This document shows, one piece after another, positions 1-8,243 of a stretch of DNA of 64,000 nt. The stretch's first letter is position 1. Each line of letters opens with the position of its first letter. Location: contig JAFEGJ010000002.1 of NCBI GenBank assembly GCA_018240015.1, positions 619 to 64,618 of the forward strand, read 5' to 3'. The notes below the pieces were generated by a model. That model saw only the letters and a list, made by a program, of their open reading frames with translations. It ran no database searches and was not told the DNA's origin. A program made the position numbers and the translations under genes. The DNA is from Verrucomicrobiota bacterium (GTDB taxonomy: Bacteria; Chlamydiota; Chlamydiia; Chlamydiales; Rhabdochlamydiaceae).

Positions 1-755
1 CCCTCGATGGTGCGCGGCCCGATCGACGGCAGATCGAAGCGGCGATCCTGCTGCGGCTTCGGCGCTTTCACCAGCACACCGGTGCCGTGCGGCAGACGAA
101 TGCGGCGGTTGGCGCGCAATTGTGCGATCCGCGCCAGCAAGGCGTCGGTGCCTTCGGCAGCTTCAACGCCCAACACCTGCTGGTCGGCGACGACGACCGC
201 CTGCCCCATATCGAAGCGGCCGGTCACGGCCAGAAAATCCAGCGCCGTGGCGATGTCGGCGCGGTCGCTCTCGCGCGGCGCGACCCGGCCGAGCACGCCT
301 TGCGGGACCAGAATTTCCGGGGCGACCTCATGCGCACCGAGCGGCCGCAAGCCTGCCTCTTCCATCACCCGGCCCATGGCGGTGAGCAGCTTGTCGTCGC
401 CACCGCGAAACGCACGGACGATGGTCGGCAGCATGGCCACCATGCCGAGATCGAAGCGCATGTCGCGCCAGCCGGGCCGCACCAGCGAACCGATGAACAC
501 GACGTCGCGGCAATCCTCCTCGGCCAGCAACCGGCGGAAACGGCCGAACTGACCGAGCCTGATCCAGTGATGTCGATAGGCAGCGAGCCGCGCCGGATCG
601 ACAAGACCCTGCAACGGATACAGCACCGCACGACGGCCGCGCGCGATCGCCGCATCGGCGACGGCGAACGGCAGCGAGCCACCGCCGCAAACAATGGCGA
701 GCGGGTCCGACATTTGTGGACCTTGAGCGAGCGGTTGCTGCCGCGGCGCGCTCAT
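1..755 (-). CDS. lpxI: UDP-2,3-diacylglucosamine pyrophosphatase LpxI (partial, C-terminus cut by window edge)
   Basis: LpxI (DUF1009 family) hydrolyses UDP-2,3-diacylglucosamine to lipid X plus UMP in the cytoplasm, the fourth step of lipid A synthesis in most alphaproteobacteria. The frame opens with an ATG at 755 that overlaps the lpxA stop by 4 bases (ATGA), and reads MSAPRQQPLAQGPQMSDPLA followed by a Gly-rich loop (VCGGGSLPF). Later segments include YPLQGLVDP, DVVFIGSLVRPGW and, near the edge, GTGVLVKAPKPQQDRRFDLP, all typical of the family. About 251 codons are visible of a usual 270-290, so only the last few dozen residues are missing. A second ATG 14 codons in (MSDPLA) could be the true start. 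Base composition and protein flavour are Rhizobiales-like. Chlamydia is known to use an unrelated enzyme, LpxG, for this step, so the gene is foreign to the rest of the window. Confidence 0.88.
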   Translation of the reverse strand, partial: MSAPRQQPLAQGPQMSDPLAIVCGGGSLPFAVADAAIARGRRAVLYPLQGLVDPARLAAYRHHWIRLGQFGRFRRLLAEEDCRDVVFIGSLVRPGWRDMRFDLGMVAMLPTIVRAFRGGDDKLLTAMGRVMEEAGLRPLGAHEVAPEILVPQGVLGRVAPRESDRADIATALDFLAVTGRFDMGQAVVVADQQVLGVEAAEGTDALLARIAQLRANRRIRLPHGTGVLVKAPKPQQDRRFDLPSIGPRTIE

Positions 756-1579
756 TCGTCCTCGTCCGGTTCGGCCCTTTCGCGGCCGGCTTTCCGGCCG
801 GGCTTCATCAGCGGCCGGCGGCCCTGTCCGCGCAGAAACGCCGCGATCCTGCCAGCGATGGGATCGTCACTATAGGTCGCGATCACCTGATCGATACGCG
901 CCTGCATCGATCCCTCGCCGGAGAACAGCAGGCGATACACCGCCCGCAGGCGGTGCATGTCGGCGCGGCTGGCGCCGCGGCGCTTGAGGCCAACGACATT
1001 GAGACCACCGAGATAACCACGATGGCCAAACACCAGAGCGAATGGCAGCACGTCCGCGGCGACCCCGCCGACGCCGGACACCATCACGCCCTCGCCGATC
1101 CGCGTGAATTGATGCACCGCCGAGCCGCCGCCCATGAAGGTGTTGTCACCGACCTCGACATGGCCGCCAAGCAGCGCATTGTTGGCGAGCGTCACCTGCG
1201 AGCCGACGATGCAGTCGTGGCCGACATGAGAGCCGACCATGAACAGACAACGATCGCCAACGCGCGTCACGTTGCCGCCGGACTCGGTGCCGGTATTCAT
1301 CGTTACATGTTCGCGGATGTCGCAGTTCTCGCCGATCTCGAGACGCGTCGGGCCGCCCTTGTAGCCGGTCGACTGTGGCGGCGAGCCGAGCGATGCGAAC
1401 GGCTGAATTTTGGTGCCGGCGCCGACGGTGGTGTGGCCGGCGATATGCACATGCGCCTCGAGGCGGCAGTTGTCGCCGAGTCGGACATGCGGGCCGACCA
1501 CGCAATAGGGACCGATCGACACGCCGGTGCCGATCTCGGCGCCGGACGCGATCCGCGCGGTGTCGTCGATCATGCCCAT
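752..1579 (-). CDS. lpxA: UDP-N-acetylglucosamine acyltransferase LpxA, alphaproteobacterial type
   Basis: LpxA transfers a 3-hydroxyacyl chain from acyl carrier protein to UDP-GlcNAc, the first committed step of lipid A synthesis; it is a soluble trimer. The 275-residue protein consists of left-handed beta-helix hexapeptide repeats (IGTGVSIGPYCVVG, VRLGDNCRLEAHVHI) followed by a helical C-terminal domain. The segment VGSHVGHDCIVG holds the expected catalytic His region and NALLGGHVEVGD follows it. The C-terminus is basic and then acidic (ending EPDEDE). It starts 7 bases after the fabZ stop and overlaps lpxI by 4 bases, so fabZ-lpxA-lpxI is one transcription unit. The second Met (MIDDTARI) is an alternative start. 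Composition is strongly G+C-rich, unlike genes beyond 2.5 kb. Confidence 0.93.
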   Translation of the reverse strand: MGMIDDTARIASGAEIGTGVSIGPYCVVGPHVRLGDNCRLEAHVHIAGHTTVGAGTKIQPFASLGSPPQSTGYKGGPTRLEIGENCDIREHVTMNTGTESGGNVTRVGDRCLFMVGSHVGHDCIVGSQVTLANNALLGGHVEVGDNTFMGGGSAVHQFTRIGEGVMVSGVGGVAADVLPFALVFGHRGYLGGLNVVGLKRRGASRADMHRLRAVYRLLFSGEGSMQARIDQVIATYSDDPIAGRIAAFLRGQGRRPLMKPGRKAGRERAEPDEDE

Positions 1580-1586
1580 CGGCGTT

Positions 1587-2036
1587 TCATTCCATCCGCA
1601 TCATCGCGCCGAGATTACCCTCGGCGCACAACTCACCGCCGACCTTGGCCTCGCCGCGGTACCACCACATGTCCTTGCGCCGCTTGAGCAACTGGACATG
1701 AAACTCGACGGTGTCGCCCGGCAGCACCGGCCGGCGGAATTTCGCCTGGTCGATGGTCATGAAATAAACGAACGGCGCGGCGGTCTTGCCTGACGCCAGA
1801 ATGCACAGCACGCCGCAGGTCTGCGCCATGCCTTCGAGCAGCAGCACGCCCGGCATCACCGGATTGTTGGGGAAATGCCCCATGAAATGCGGCTCGTTGA
1901 TGGTGCAGTTCTTGATGCCGACGGCACTCTGCTCGCCGTTGATCTGGGTGATGCGGTCCACCATCAGGAACGGATAGCGGTGCGGCAGCGCGCGCAGAAT
2001 TTCGTGGATGCCGACTGCCTCGATGGTGCCCGTCAT
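1587..2036 (-). CDS. fabZ: 3-hydroxyacyl-ACP dehydratase FabZ, alphaproteobacterial type
   Basis: FabZ dehydrates 3-hydroxyacyl-ACP in fatty acid elongation and competes with LpxA and LpxD for the same substrate, which explains its place between them. The start chosen is the ATG at 2036, which overlaps the lpxD stop (ATGA); the open frame extends further upstream but only as a shadow of lpxD. The protein has 149 residues. Hot-dog-fold landmarks are [10 protein letters not shown] near the N-terminus and the catalytic block [20 protein letters not shown], with the active His in GHFP and the Glu of LLLEGM. The remainder ([12 protein letters not shown] and [14 protein letters not shown]) is normal for the family. 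The gene belongs to the G+C-rich alphaproteobacterial segment. Confidence 0.93.
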   Translation of the reverse strand: MTGTIEAVGIHEILRALPHRYPFLMVDRITQINGEQSAVGIKNCTINEPHFMGHFPNNPVMPGVLLLEGMAQTCGVLCILASGKTAAPFVYFMTIDQAKFRRPVLPGDTVEFHVQLLKRRKDMWWYRGEAKVGGELCAEGNLGAMMRME

Positions 2037-3046
2037 TCTTCCGCTCCCTGTTCGCCTTTTGCGTTCTTGCGCGTCAGTTGCCGCAATTTGGCGACGCCGC
2101 GCAGCCAGTCCCGGCCCGGTTCGGCCGGCATGCCCGCCCAGCGCGCGCCGGCAGGAACATTCGACATGACGCCGCCGCGTGCGCCGATCTGTGCTCCATC
2201 GCCGACAGTAAGATGGTCGCCAACGCCGACCTGGCCGCCCATCACCACATAATCGCCCAGCACGGTGCTGCCGGAAATGCCGGTTTGCGACACGATGATG
2301 CAATGCCGTCCGAGCGTGACGTTGTGTCCGATCTGAACCAGATTGTCGATCTTGCTGCCCTCGCCGATCACCGTGTCGCGCATCGCGCCGCGGTCGATGG
2401 TGGTGTTGGCGCCGATTTCGACGTCGTCTTCGACAGTGACGATGCCAAAGTGGTCTTGTTTGATGTGTTTTCCTTCAGCGTCTGTGTTATAGCCAAAACC
2501 GCACGATCCGATGACGGCGCCGCTTTGGATGATGACGCGATTTCCCAGTTTGCATCGCTCGCGGACGGTGACATTGGCATGCAGGAGGCAGTGGGTGCCG
2601 ATCTGGACGGCCGGTCCAATGACAGTGCCGGCGCCGATAGTGGTGTGGTCGCCGATGTGGGCATCTTGGTCGATGACAGCGTGGGGGCCGATGGTGACAT
2701 TTTGACCGATCTTGGCTGAAGGGTGGACAACGGCAGAGGGATGGATGCCGCTAAACCCAGAGGTAAGTGGGGCTCCGAGGAAGACGACGAGGAGCTGCTG
2801 AAAAACCGCCGAAGGGTTGGGGTGGAGAAGGTAGTTTTTTCCGGCAACGCGGGGCTCTTCCGGCTGGATACAAATAACCCCCGCGTGGGTCTTCTCAAGG
2901 AGAGGACGGTAGCGGGGGTTAGCGAGAAACGAGGCGTCTTCAGGACCTGCCGATTCGAGCTCATCGACACCGCTGATAACATAGGCGGGGTCGCCGATGA
3001 GCTGACACTGGGCCTGCTCGGCAAGTTCCTTAAGAGTCTTTTTCAT
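2033..3046 (-). CDS. lpxD: UDP-3-O-acylglucosamine N-acyltransferase LpxD, hybrid of chlamydial N-part and alphaproteobacterial C-part
   Basis: LpxD N-acylates UDP-3-O-acylglucosamine in lipid A synthesis. The frame is a complete 337-residue LpxD: an N-terminal uridine-binding domain (residues 1-100), hexapeptide-repeat helix (100-290) with the catalytic His at about 241 ([12 protein letters not shown]), and a C-terminal helix. Residues 1 to about 203 use A+T-richer codons and read like chlamydial LpxD ([19 protein letters not shown]). From about residue 205 ([19 protein letters not shown]) to the end the codons are very G+C-rich and the protein reads like Rhizobiales LpxD ([30 protein letters not shown]). 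The gene starts in a 4-base overlap with skp and ends in a 4-base overlap with fabZ. The frame is intact across the switch. Hybrid origin is inferred from composition and recalled family sequences; artefact versus recombination cannot be decided here. Confidence 0.85.
   Translation of the reverse strand: MKKTLKELAEQAQCQLIGDPAYVISGVDELESAGPEDASFLANPRYRPLLEKTHAGVICIQPEEPRVAGKNYLLHPNPSAVFQQLLVVFLGAPLTSGFSGIHPSAVVHPSAKIGQNVTIGPHAVIDQDAHIGDHTTIGAGTVIGPAVQIGTHCLLHANVTVRERCKLGNRVIIQSGAVIGSCGFGYNTDAEGKHIKQDHFGIVTVEDDVEIGANTTIDRGAMRDTVIGEGSKIDNLVQIGHNVTLGRHCIIVSQTGISGSTVLGDYVVMGGQVGVGDHLTVGDGAQIGARGGVMSNVPAGARWAGMPAEPGRDWLRGVAKLRQLTRKNAKGEQGAEE
2372..2445. other. Composition and ancestry breakpoint inside lpxD
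   Basis: On the low-coordinate side the sequence is dominated by gcc, ggc and gcg codons; on the high-coordinate side tracts such as tggtcttgtttgatgtgttt appear. The change occurs over a few tens of bases within codons for the conserved motif [16 protein letters not shown]. The reading frame passes through unbroken. Because both chlamydiae and alphaproteobacteria have bamA, skp and lpxD in the same order, the gene order looks natural on each side of the junction, which would hide a chimeric join from a casual annotation. Confidence 0.75.
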
Positions 3047-3612
3047 TTCACGTCAGCAGGAGCTGCAGGAATCGCGGCGGTTTCTGCGGCTTTTTTATTT
3101 TCTTTTTCAAAGTTCTCATCCATTTTTGCGATGATATCTTTGGTCATGTTGAGGGAGTCGAGCGCAAAAAGGGTCTCGTTTTTGTCGAGAACGACGCTCA
3201 CGCCTTGCTTCTCAGCAACTGCGACAGCGGCCTCAGCTGCTGCGGTGCGGATATTTTGTATTCTTTTTTGGTGCGCTTGGTTGAGAACCATGTATTGTTG
3301 TTGTTGGTAGCGTTGCATTTCCTGAGCGAGGTTGTCGCGTTTGGATTCGAGCTCTTTTCTGCCTTCGGGAGAAAGTCCATCGGTAAAGTCTTTGTCATTG
3401 AGTTTATCGTCGAGCTCTTTGTACTTTTTGCCGGTGTCTTCCATAAGAGAGCTGATTTGTTTTTGCAGGGCTGCAAAATTCTCTTCTTCTTTTTTGCCGA
3501 CGGCTGACTCCATCGCGCACTGTTGGAAATCGACGATGCCGATTTTGCTCGTGGCATCAGCACCGAAAAGAGCTGAGCCCATGAGTAAGGTGGATAATGC
3601 TAATTTTTTCAT
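3043..3612 (-). CDS. skp: Periplasmic chaperone Skp/OmpH family
   Basis: Skp holds unfolded outer-membrane proteins in the periplasm and hands them to the BAM complex. The 189-residue product has a signal peptide ([20 protein letters not shown]), then a short beta strand ([15 protein letters not shown]), a long charged helical hairpin (about residues 40-120, e.g. [14 protein letters not shown]) that forms the tentacles, and the returning strand [14 protein letters not shown]. The tail is Ala/Pro-rich. An AAGGAG ribosome binding site lies 6 bases before the ATG. It lies 14 bases after bamA and overlaps lpxD by 4 bases, matching the bamA-ompH-lpxD order of Chlamydia (recalled as CT241-CT243). 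Confidence 0.93.
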   Translation of the reverse strand: MKKLALSTLLMGSALFGADATSKIGIVDFQQCAMESAVGKKEEENFAALQKQISSLMEDTGKKYKELDDKLNDKDFTDGLSPEGRKELESKRDNLAQEMQRYQQQQYMVLNQAHQKRIQNIRTAAAEAAVAVAEKQGVSVVLDKNETLFALDSLNMTKDIIAKMDENFEKENKKAAETAAIPAAPADVK

Positions 3613-3626
3613 AAAAATCTCCTTGG

Positions 3627-5999
3627 TTAAAATTGTCCTCCCATCGAGAAGAAAAACTTCTGGATGATGTCTTTATCACTTTCATTTATGGGGAAGCCCA
3701 GACCGAGGGTCACGGGCATGTTGGCCATAACGTTGAGGCGAACGCCGAATCCGACGCTCATCTTCAATTGTCCGGGGTGGAATTTTTTCATTTTTACAGT
3801 ACCCGCATCGGCGAAGACAAAACCGTCCATGACGCGGAAGAGTTCGTGGAGGTATTCCAGGGAGAGTACAGCGTACGAGATACCTCCCATGGGATCGCCT
3901 TCTTTTTTGCCATGGTGTCTCTTGAAATGGTCGCCGATGTCGTAGGGTTTATAACCGCGCACTGTGGCCTCACCGCCGGCGAAGAACCTTTCACTGACAG
4001 GAATGTCATCGGGCTGATTGGTCCACCAGATAGGTTGGATGAATTTAAAATCCCAGCGGTACTTGAAGATGCCGCGTTTCCAGAGATTTTGATAGTAGGT
4101 GTTGAGGTAGGAGTATTTGAGGAAGGAAAAATCGCCCCAGATACCGGCGAATTCAGCTTCCATGTAGGAGCGGAACCCCTTATGCGGTTTGTTGATGTTG
4201 TCGGTGGAGTCGAAGGAGAGAGAAGCCGAGGTTGCGGAGACGTTACCCGTTCCTTCTTTTGTTTTTCTCTCTTTGCGGCTGGCGCCGTGGGCCACATCGA
4301 TCTCGGAGTGCTTAAAGCGGTACTTCCAGCCATATTGCCAGTAGGCATTGATCGGATAGGAGGCAAAGATGCTACCTCCGACAGAATCGACCTCGTATTT
4401 TTTGGCGGTGAGTTTACTTTGGCTTAAGAATGTGTCGAATCCGACGCGCCATAGGGTGTCGCGGAAGTAGGGCGTTACCCATGACATGATGTAGGAGCGC
4501 TGTTTAGCTCCGAGCGTTGCCTTCGCATGGGCGAATTCTCCGCCGCCGCGGAAGGCAGAGAGTCCTTCTTTGAAACACGTTCCAAAGCCGCGGATATTGA
4601 AGTTAGTTTCGGTGAGATCGAGTCCTCCAAAGATACTATCGCTCGAGCTCAGGCCGAAAAAGAGGCTCAAGTGGCCTGTCGTCGTCTCTTCGACTTCGAT
4701 GTAGACATCGCGGTAGTTTTCTCCGAGAAGCTGGTCGTCTTGCGTGCGAACGGCATAGACGTTTACAGATTTGAAATATCCTAAGTTTTGTAGGCGCTGC
4801 TCTGTGCTTTTGAGTTTGGCGGAGTCAAACTTCTCGCCGGGGACGAGGAGGGATTCATGGAGGATGACTTCAGCTTTCGTCTGGACGTTACCAAAGATGC
4901 GCACGAGCCCAATCTTGTATTCCTGACCCTCGTCGATCTCGTAGTGGACGTTATACACGGGCGCATCGGAGACGAGCTGTGTGTCATACTGGACAGAAGC
5001 GTCGATGTATCCTTTGCGTCCATAAAGGTCTTTGATGGCCTGGGCAGTATCGCGCAGTTTTTCAGGGGAGTAGACGCCCTCGGGCCGCACTGTGAAGGCG
5101 CTATCGATTTGGGCATCGGTAAAGAGAGTGTTGCCTTGATAAGTGACCTTGCCAAAATGGTAGAGAATACCCTTATGTACTGTGACGATCAGGTTGATTT
5201 TCCCCGGTTTTTCGGCCGCCTCGGTCGTGATGTCGACTCTCGCGTCGGCAAATCCCTTGTTCTGGAAAAAGTTGATGATCGTGAGCTTGTCTTGCTCAAC
5301 GGCTTCTTCATTATAAAGCCCGGTGCCTGTGAGCCAGCTGAGGAACAGGTTGTACTTCTTGGTGTAAATCATATCGAGGATATGACTTTGCTCGCCCGGA
5401 GTAAATCCCTTAAATTTAATGTCGTCGATAACGCCCGCTCTTCCTTCGCTCACGTCTATCTCTATGATGACAGAATTCGTCTTCGGATCATTTTGCAAGG
5501 AATAAGAGACTTGGGATTCAAAGTAGCCGTGTTTGATGTAGTATTCTTTAACTTTGCCCAGCGCCTTGTTGAACTCGTAGCGATTGAAGATCCGCCCCTT
5601 TTTGATACCGAGTTCTTTGCGCAGAGTCTTCTCGCTGACCTTGTCGTTTCCTTTCCAGACGATATCAGTGATCATCGGTCTGGGCCATACTCTCATCGTG
5701 ATATAGACTTCGCCATTGACGATGTCGATGGAGGGCTCGACGCGGTCGTATTCATCTGAAAGGGTCTTGAGATCGCCGTCAAAAACAAGCTGAGAAAAGG
5801 GGTTGCCCACCTTTGTGTTCATTCTAGCTTCAACGGCTTTCGGATCAAACGAGGCGCCGGAAGGAATGTTTTGCATCTGAATATCGATGCGTCCCACCGT
5901 TTTACTTTCATAGGCTTCGGTGGGAGCAGTTGCAGCCATGATAGGTGCTATCGGAGCACACGTAAACAGGACGACGGAAGATAGGAGTGCAATACGCAT
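3627..5999 (-). CDS. bamA: Outer membrane protein assembly factor BamA (Omp85)
   Basis: BamA is the central insertase for beta-barrel proteins in the outer membrane. The 790-residue protein has a signal peptide (residues 1 to about 22), a run of five POTRA domains to about residue 420 (for example KKGRIFNRYEFNKALGKVKEY and PEGVYSPEKLRDTAQAI), and a C-terminal 16-strand barrel. The diagnostic barrel motif is GGEATVRGYKPYDIG, where the VRGY tip of loop 6 matches the (V/I)RGF/Y signature. The protein ends in Phe (FFFSMGGQF), the usual barrel C-terminal signal. It is the first gene of a bamA-skp-lpxD unit. Length and order are normal for Chlamydiae. Confidence 0.96.
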   Translation of the reverse strand: MRIALLSSVVLFTCAPIAPIMAATAPTEAYESKTVGRIDIQMQNIPSGASFDPKAVEARMNTKVGNPFSQLVFDGDLKTLSDEYDRVEPSIDIVNGEVYITMRVWPRPMITDIVWKGNDKVSEKTLRKELGIKKGRIFNRYEFNKALGKVKEYYIKHGYFESQVSYSLQNDPKTNSVIIEIDVSEGRAGVIDDIKFKGFTPGEQSHILDMIYTKKYNLFLSWLTGTGLYNEEAVEQDKLTIINFFQNKGFADARVDITTEAAEKPGKINLIVTVHKGILYHFGKVTYQGNTLFTDAQIDSAFTVRPEGVYSPEKLRDTAQAIKDLYGRKGYIDASVQYDTQLVSDAPVYNVHYEIDEGQEYKIGLVRIFGNVQTKAEVILHESLLVPGEKFDSAKLKSTEQRLQNLGYFKSVNVYAVRTQDDQLLGENYRDVYIEVEETTTGHLSLFFGLSSSDSIFGGLDLTETNFNIRGFGTCFKEGLSAFRGGGEFAHAKATLGAKQRSYIMSWVTPYFRDTLWRVGFDTFLSQSKLTAKKYEVDSVGGSIFASYPINAYWQYGWKYRFKHSEIDVAHGASRKERKTKEGTGNVSATSASLSFDSTDNINKPHKGFRSYMEAEFAGIWGDFSFLKYSYLNTYYQNLWKRGIFKYRWDFKFIQPIWWTNQPDDIPVSERFFAGGEATVRGYKPYDIGDHFKRHHGKKEGDPMGGISYAVLSLEYLHELFRVMDGFVFADAGTVKMKKFHPGQLKMSVGFGVRLNVMANMPVTLGLGFPINESDKDIIQKFFFSMGGQF

Positions 6000-6037
6000 A
6001 AACGGCTGAGTATACGGAGTGATATGGAATATTGCAA

Positions 6038-6688
6038 CTACCCTGATGAAGAGCTTAGAAATATCGCCGAAGAGCGTTTAAAATGAAGGTTGATGGTCGA
6101 TTTTTCAATTTGGGCATCAACAAAAGGGCAATTTGCTTTATCGAAGGGTTCAACAACTTTACCGAGGGACTTAAGGGATTCATTGAAGATGCGGTAGACG
6201 ATTTTGAGACGAGCTATTTGAGTTGTTTGAGCTGCAATCTCTTGGCAAAGGGAAGATTCGCTAGGAATGCGAATTTCGGTCTCCTCAGGAATAATTTCGG
6301 CATCTTTGTCGGTAAAAATCTCTTTTATTTTATCTCTTGTATAAATGAGCGCTAGGTTTTGAGTCTGAATCTCCAAATTTGCAATGGTGTGAATAATGAG
6401 CTCTTTTTTAGAAAGATCTGGAATAAATGCATAACCCTCTCCGCCCATGATATACAAACATTTTCCTTTTTCTTGGAGAAGATCGTTAATGATTTCTCCA
6501 ACGAAGAGTTGATCGTTAAAGGGGGTTTCATTTTCCCATTTTCGGCAAATTAAGGGATTCAGATCCGTAATTTTCCATGCATGGAACGGAGGAATGGTTA
6601 AAGAACTACTTTGATCGAACAATGTACTAAACTGAGCCGAAGCCATTATTTGATACTGATCTACACGGATATTTGGAGATGTTGACAT
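6038..6688 (-). CDS. Hypothetical protein, 216 residues
   Basis: I do not recognise this protein. It has no signal peptide and no membrane segment; it is mixed alpha/beta with a Ser-rich tail (IFLSSSSG). Recognisable stretches are CLYIMGGEGYAFIPDLSKKE and a helical C-terminal half (LCQEIAAQTTQIARLKIVYR). It sits between bamA and recR on the same strand, 38 bases upstream of bamA, and is slightly more A+T-rich than either. No Shine-Dalgarno-like sequence precedes the ATG at 6688. The location suggests co-transcription with bamA, but nothing in the sequence gives a function. A lineage-specific chlamydial protein is the most that can be said. Confidence 0.7.
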   Translation of the reverse strand: MSTSPNIRVDQYQIMASAQFSTLFDQSSSLTIPPFHAWKITDLNPLICRKWENETPFNDQLFVGEIINDLLQEKGKCLYIMGGEGYAFIPDLSKKELIIHTIANLEIQTQNLALIYTRDKIKEIFTDKDAEIIPEETEIRIPSESSLCQEIAAQTTQIARLKIVYRIFNESLKSLGKVVEPFDKANCPFVDAQIEKSTINLHFKRSSAIFLSSSSG

Positions 6689-6755
6689 AAGGTGGAAAAG
6701 ATACTTGAAAAGGGAATAAATTGCACATTAAAATAAAAAATTCTTTGATGGGGGA

Positions 6756-7355
6756 TTAAAAACTTTGACGACCTGAAAGAGCCCTAGATAACGTGCTGCC
6801 ATCTATGTACTCAAGGGGACTGCCAATCGGCAGGCCAAAAGCAAGGCGCGTGACGCGCACGCCGAGGCGTTGCAACTCGTCTTTCAAAAATAATGCCGTC
6901 GCGTCTCCTTCAATTGTCGAATCGAGAGCGAGGATTACTTCCTGAATGCCATGGGATTCGAGCCGTTTTTTTAGGCGGGGAAGATCGAGGTGTTCGGGCG
7001 TTTTTCCATCCAGGGGAGATAAAAGTCCGCCCAGGACATGGTAAAGCCCTTTATAAGTGCGCGTTTCTTCAAAGGCATACGCATCTTTTGCCGAAGAGAT
7101 AATGCAAAGAACAGAGGTGTCGCGTTTTGTTTCATCGCAAAAAGCGCAGTCGTTTTGGTCTTTGATGCAGCGGCAGGTGTCGCAATGGACGATGGTTTCT
7201 TTGAGTGTGCGTGTCAGCTCGGAGAGGTGCGAGAGTTCTTCGCCCGGCCAATCGAGGAGCTGGAAAGCGAACCGCTCGGCTGTCTTGCTGCCGACACCAG
7301 GTAGCTTTTTAAGAAGGGACATGAGGTGGATGAGGGGAAGGGGATATTTTGCCAT
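6756..7355 (-). CDS. recR: Recombination protein RecR
   Basis: RecR works with RecO and RecF to load RecA at gaps in DNA. The 199-residue protein has the N-terminal helix-hairpin-helix (LPGVGSKTAERFAFQLL), a four-Cys zinc finger (CDTCRCIKDQNDCAFC, residues about 57-72), a Toprim domain (VLCIISSAKDAYAFEET with its Glu, and LALDSTIEGDATA with the Asp and Glu region), and the C-terminal RVTRLAFGLPIGSPLEY block. All are as expected for the family and the length is standard. It lies next to the bamA cluster, the same neighbourhood as in Chlamydia (recalled CT240 beside CT241), and is divergent from the V-ATPase operon. Confidence 0.95.
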   Translation of the reverse strand: MAKYPLPLIHLMSLLKKLPGVGSKTAERFAFQLLDWPGEELSHLSELTRTLKETIVHCDTCRCIKDQNDCAFCDETKRDTSVLCIISSAKDAYAFEETRTYKGLYHVLGGLLSPLDGKTPEHLDLPRLKKRLESHGIQEVILALDSTIEGDATALFLKDELQRLGVRVTRLAFGLPIGSPLEYIDGSTLSRALSGRQSF

Positions 7356-7379
7356 ATTCTTTTGATCCTATCATAACTG

Positions 7380-7543
7380 ATACCATTGATCAAAATAACT
7401 TCGTGTTTCAGCTGCGTGAAAGCTGTTGCGATTCAGCGATCACGAGTTGGGCTAGTATTATAATTTAATACAACCCAGCTCGTGATCGCCGAATCCCGTT
7501 GCTTTGACGCGCTCAAACGCTAAGTTATTTTGATCAATGGTAT
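7380..7543. repeat. 164-bp foldback (MITE-like) palindrome between recR and the V-ATPase operon
   Basis: The outer 22 bases at 7380-7401 (starting ATACCATTGATCAAAA) are exactly repeated in reverse complement at 7522-7543. The interior also folds back imperfectly along nearly its whole length: gattcagcgatcacgag (about 7432) pairs with ctcgtgatcgccgaatc (about 7480), centred near 7462 on an A+T-rich loop. No coding frame fits. A TA dinucleotide at both ends (gaTACC and GGTAtt) could be a target duplication. The element occupies most of the divergent intergenic region, so it may have displaced or supplied promoter elements. A mobile MITE and a fixed structural element are both possible. Confidence 0.8.
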
Positions 7544-7555
7544 TAAGGAAAAAGG

Positions 7556-7586
7556 TTGCAAAATATGCTTGCCGAAAGCGTACAAT
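7556..7586 (+). promoter_or_regulatory. Candidate V-ATPase operon promoter
   Basis: TTGCAA at 7556-7561 and TACAAT at 7581-7586 are separated by 19 bases, 22 bases upstream of the first atpE ATG. They resemble -35 and -10 boxes of a major-sigma promoter, with a spacer longer than ideal. They lie just outside the palindromic element. No good Shine-Dalgarno sequence follows. Confidence 0.35.
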
Positions 7587-7607
7587 GAAGCTTAACCCCT
7601 TTAATAT

Positions 7608-8240
7608 ATGGCTATGAAAAATCTTGAGACTGGAAAAGACAAGGTAAAAAAAATCTGCGATATTCTCCGTAAGGAGACGCTCGAACCGGCCAAGCTAGAG
7701 GCCGATGACATTTTAGCAAAAGCTCGGCGCGAGGCGGAAGAGATTTTAGCCGATGCGGAGGCCAGAGCCGAAGAGATGATAGCTCATGCAAGGAGCGATA
7801 TCGAGCGGCAGAAAACAGTGTTTCAAGCGTCTCTTTCACAGGCGTGCCGCCAGGCGATTGATCTGCTCAAAGAAAAAATCGAAAATAAATTATTTCATCC
7901 GCAGCTCCTCAAATTACTTTCTGCTCCTCTTCAAGATCCGAATGTGATTGCCAAACTCATTGCGGCAGTAGTCGAGGGAATCGATAAACAGGGGATCGAT
8001 ACCGATTTAACTGTGCAGATTGCCTCGACGGTACCGGCGCGGGCGGTCAACGAATTACTGGCCAAAGAAATTGTTTCTCGCCTGAAAGAAAAAGGCGTCC
8101 TTCTCAGCACGATCGGTGGAGGCATCGAAGTGAAGCTCGTCAAAGACAATATCACGATCGAACTCTCCGATGTGGCCTTGAAGGAGATGGTAGCCGAGTA
8201 TATCCGCAAAGATTTTCGCGACCTCGTCATGGGAGCTTAG
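7608..8240 (+). CDS. atpE: V-type ATP synthase subunit E
   Basis: Subunit E forms part of the peripheral stalk that holds the catalytic A3B3 head of the V-type ATPase still. The 210-residue protein has a long charged helix (residues about 15-95, with the Ala/Glu-rich stretch ARREAEEILADAEARAEEM) and a globular C-terminal domain ending in DVALKEMVAEYIRKDFRDL. Start is at 7608 or at a second ATG at 7614 (MKNLET); neither has a clear ribosome binding site. It is first in the operon, 3 bases before the next gene. The order E, DUF2764, A, B, D, I, K matches the Chlamydia operon (recalled CT310 to CT304). Confidence 0.9.
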   Translation: MAMKNLETGKDKVKKICDILRKETLEPAKLEADDILAKARREAEEILADAEARAEEMIAHARSDIERQKTVFQASLSQACRQAIDLLKEKIENKLFHPQLLKLLSAPLQDPNVIAKLIAAVVEGIDKQGIDTDLTVQIASTVPARAVNELLAKEIVSRLKEKGVLLSTIGGGIEVKLVKDNITIELSDVALKEMVAEYIRKDFRDLVMGA

Positions 8241-8243
8241 GGC

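Noticed and set aside
716-1687. Long plus-strand open frame of 323 residues
   Set aside because: It is antisense to lpxA and fabZ in a very G+C-rich stretch where stop codons are rare; composition of the product is biased (Ala, Arg, Asp, His) and resembles no protein.
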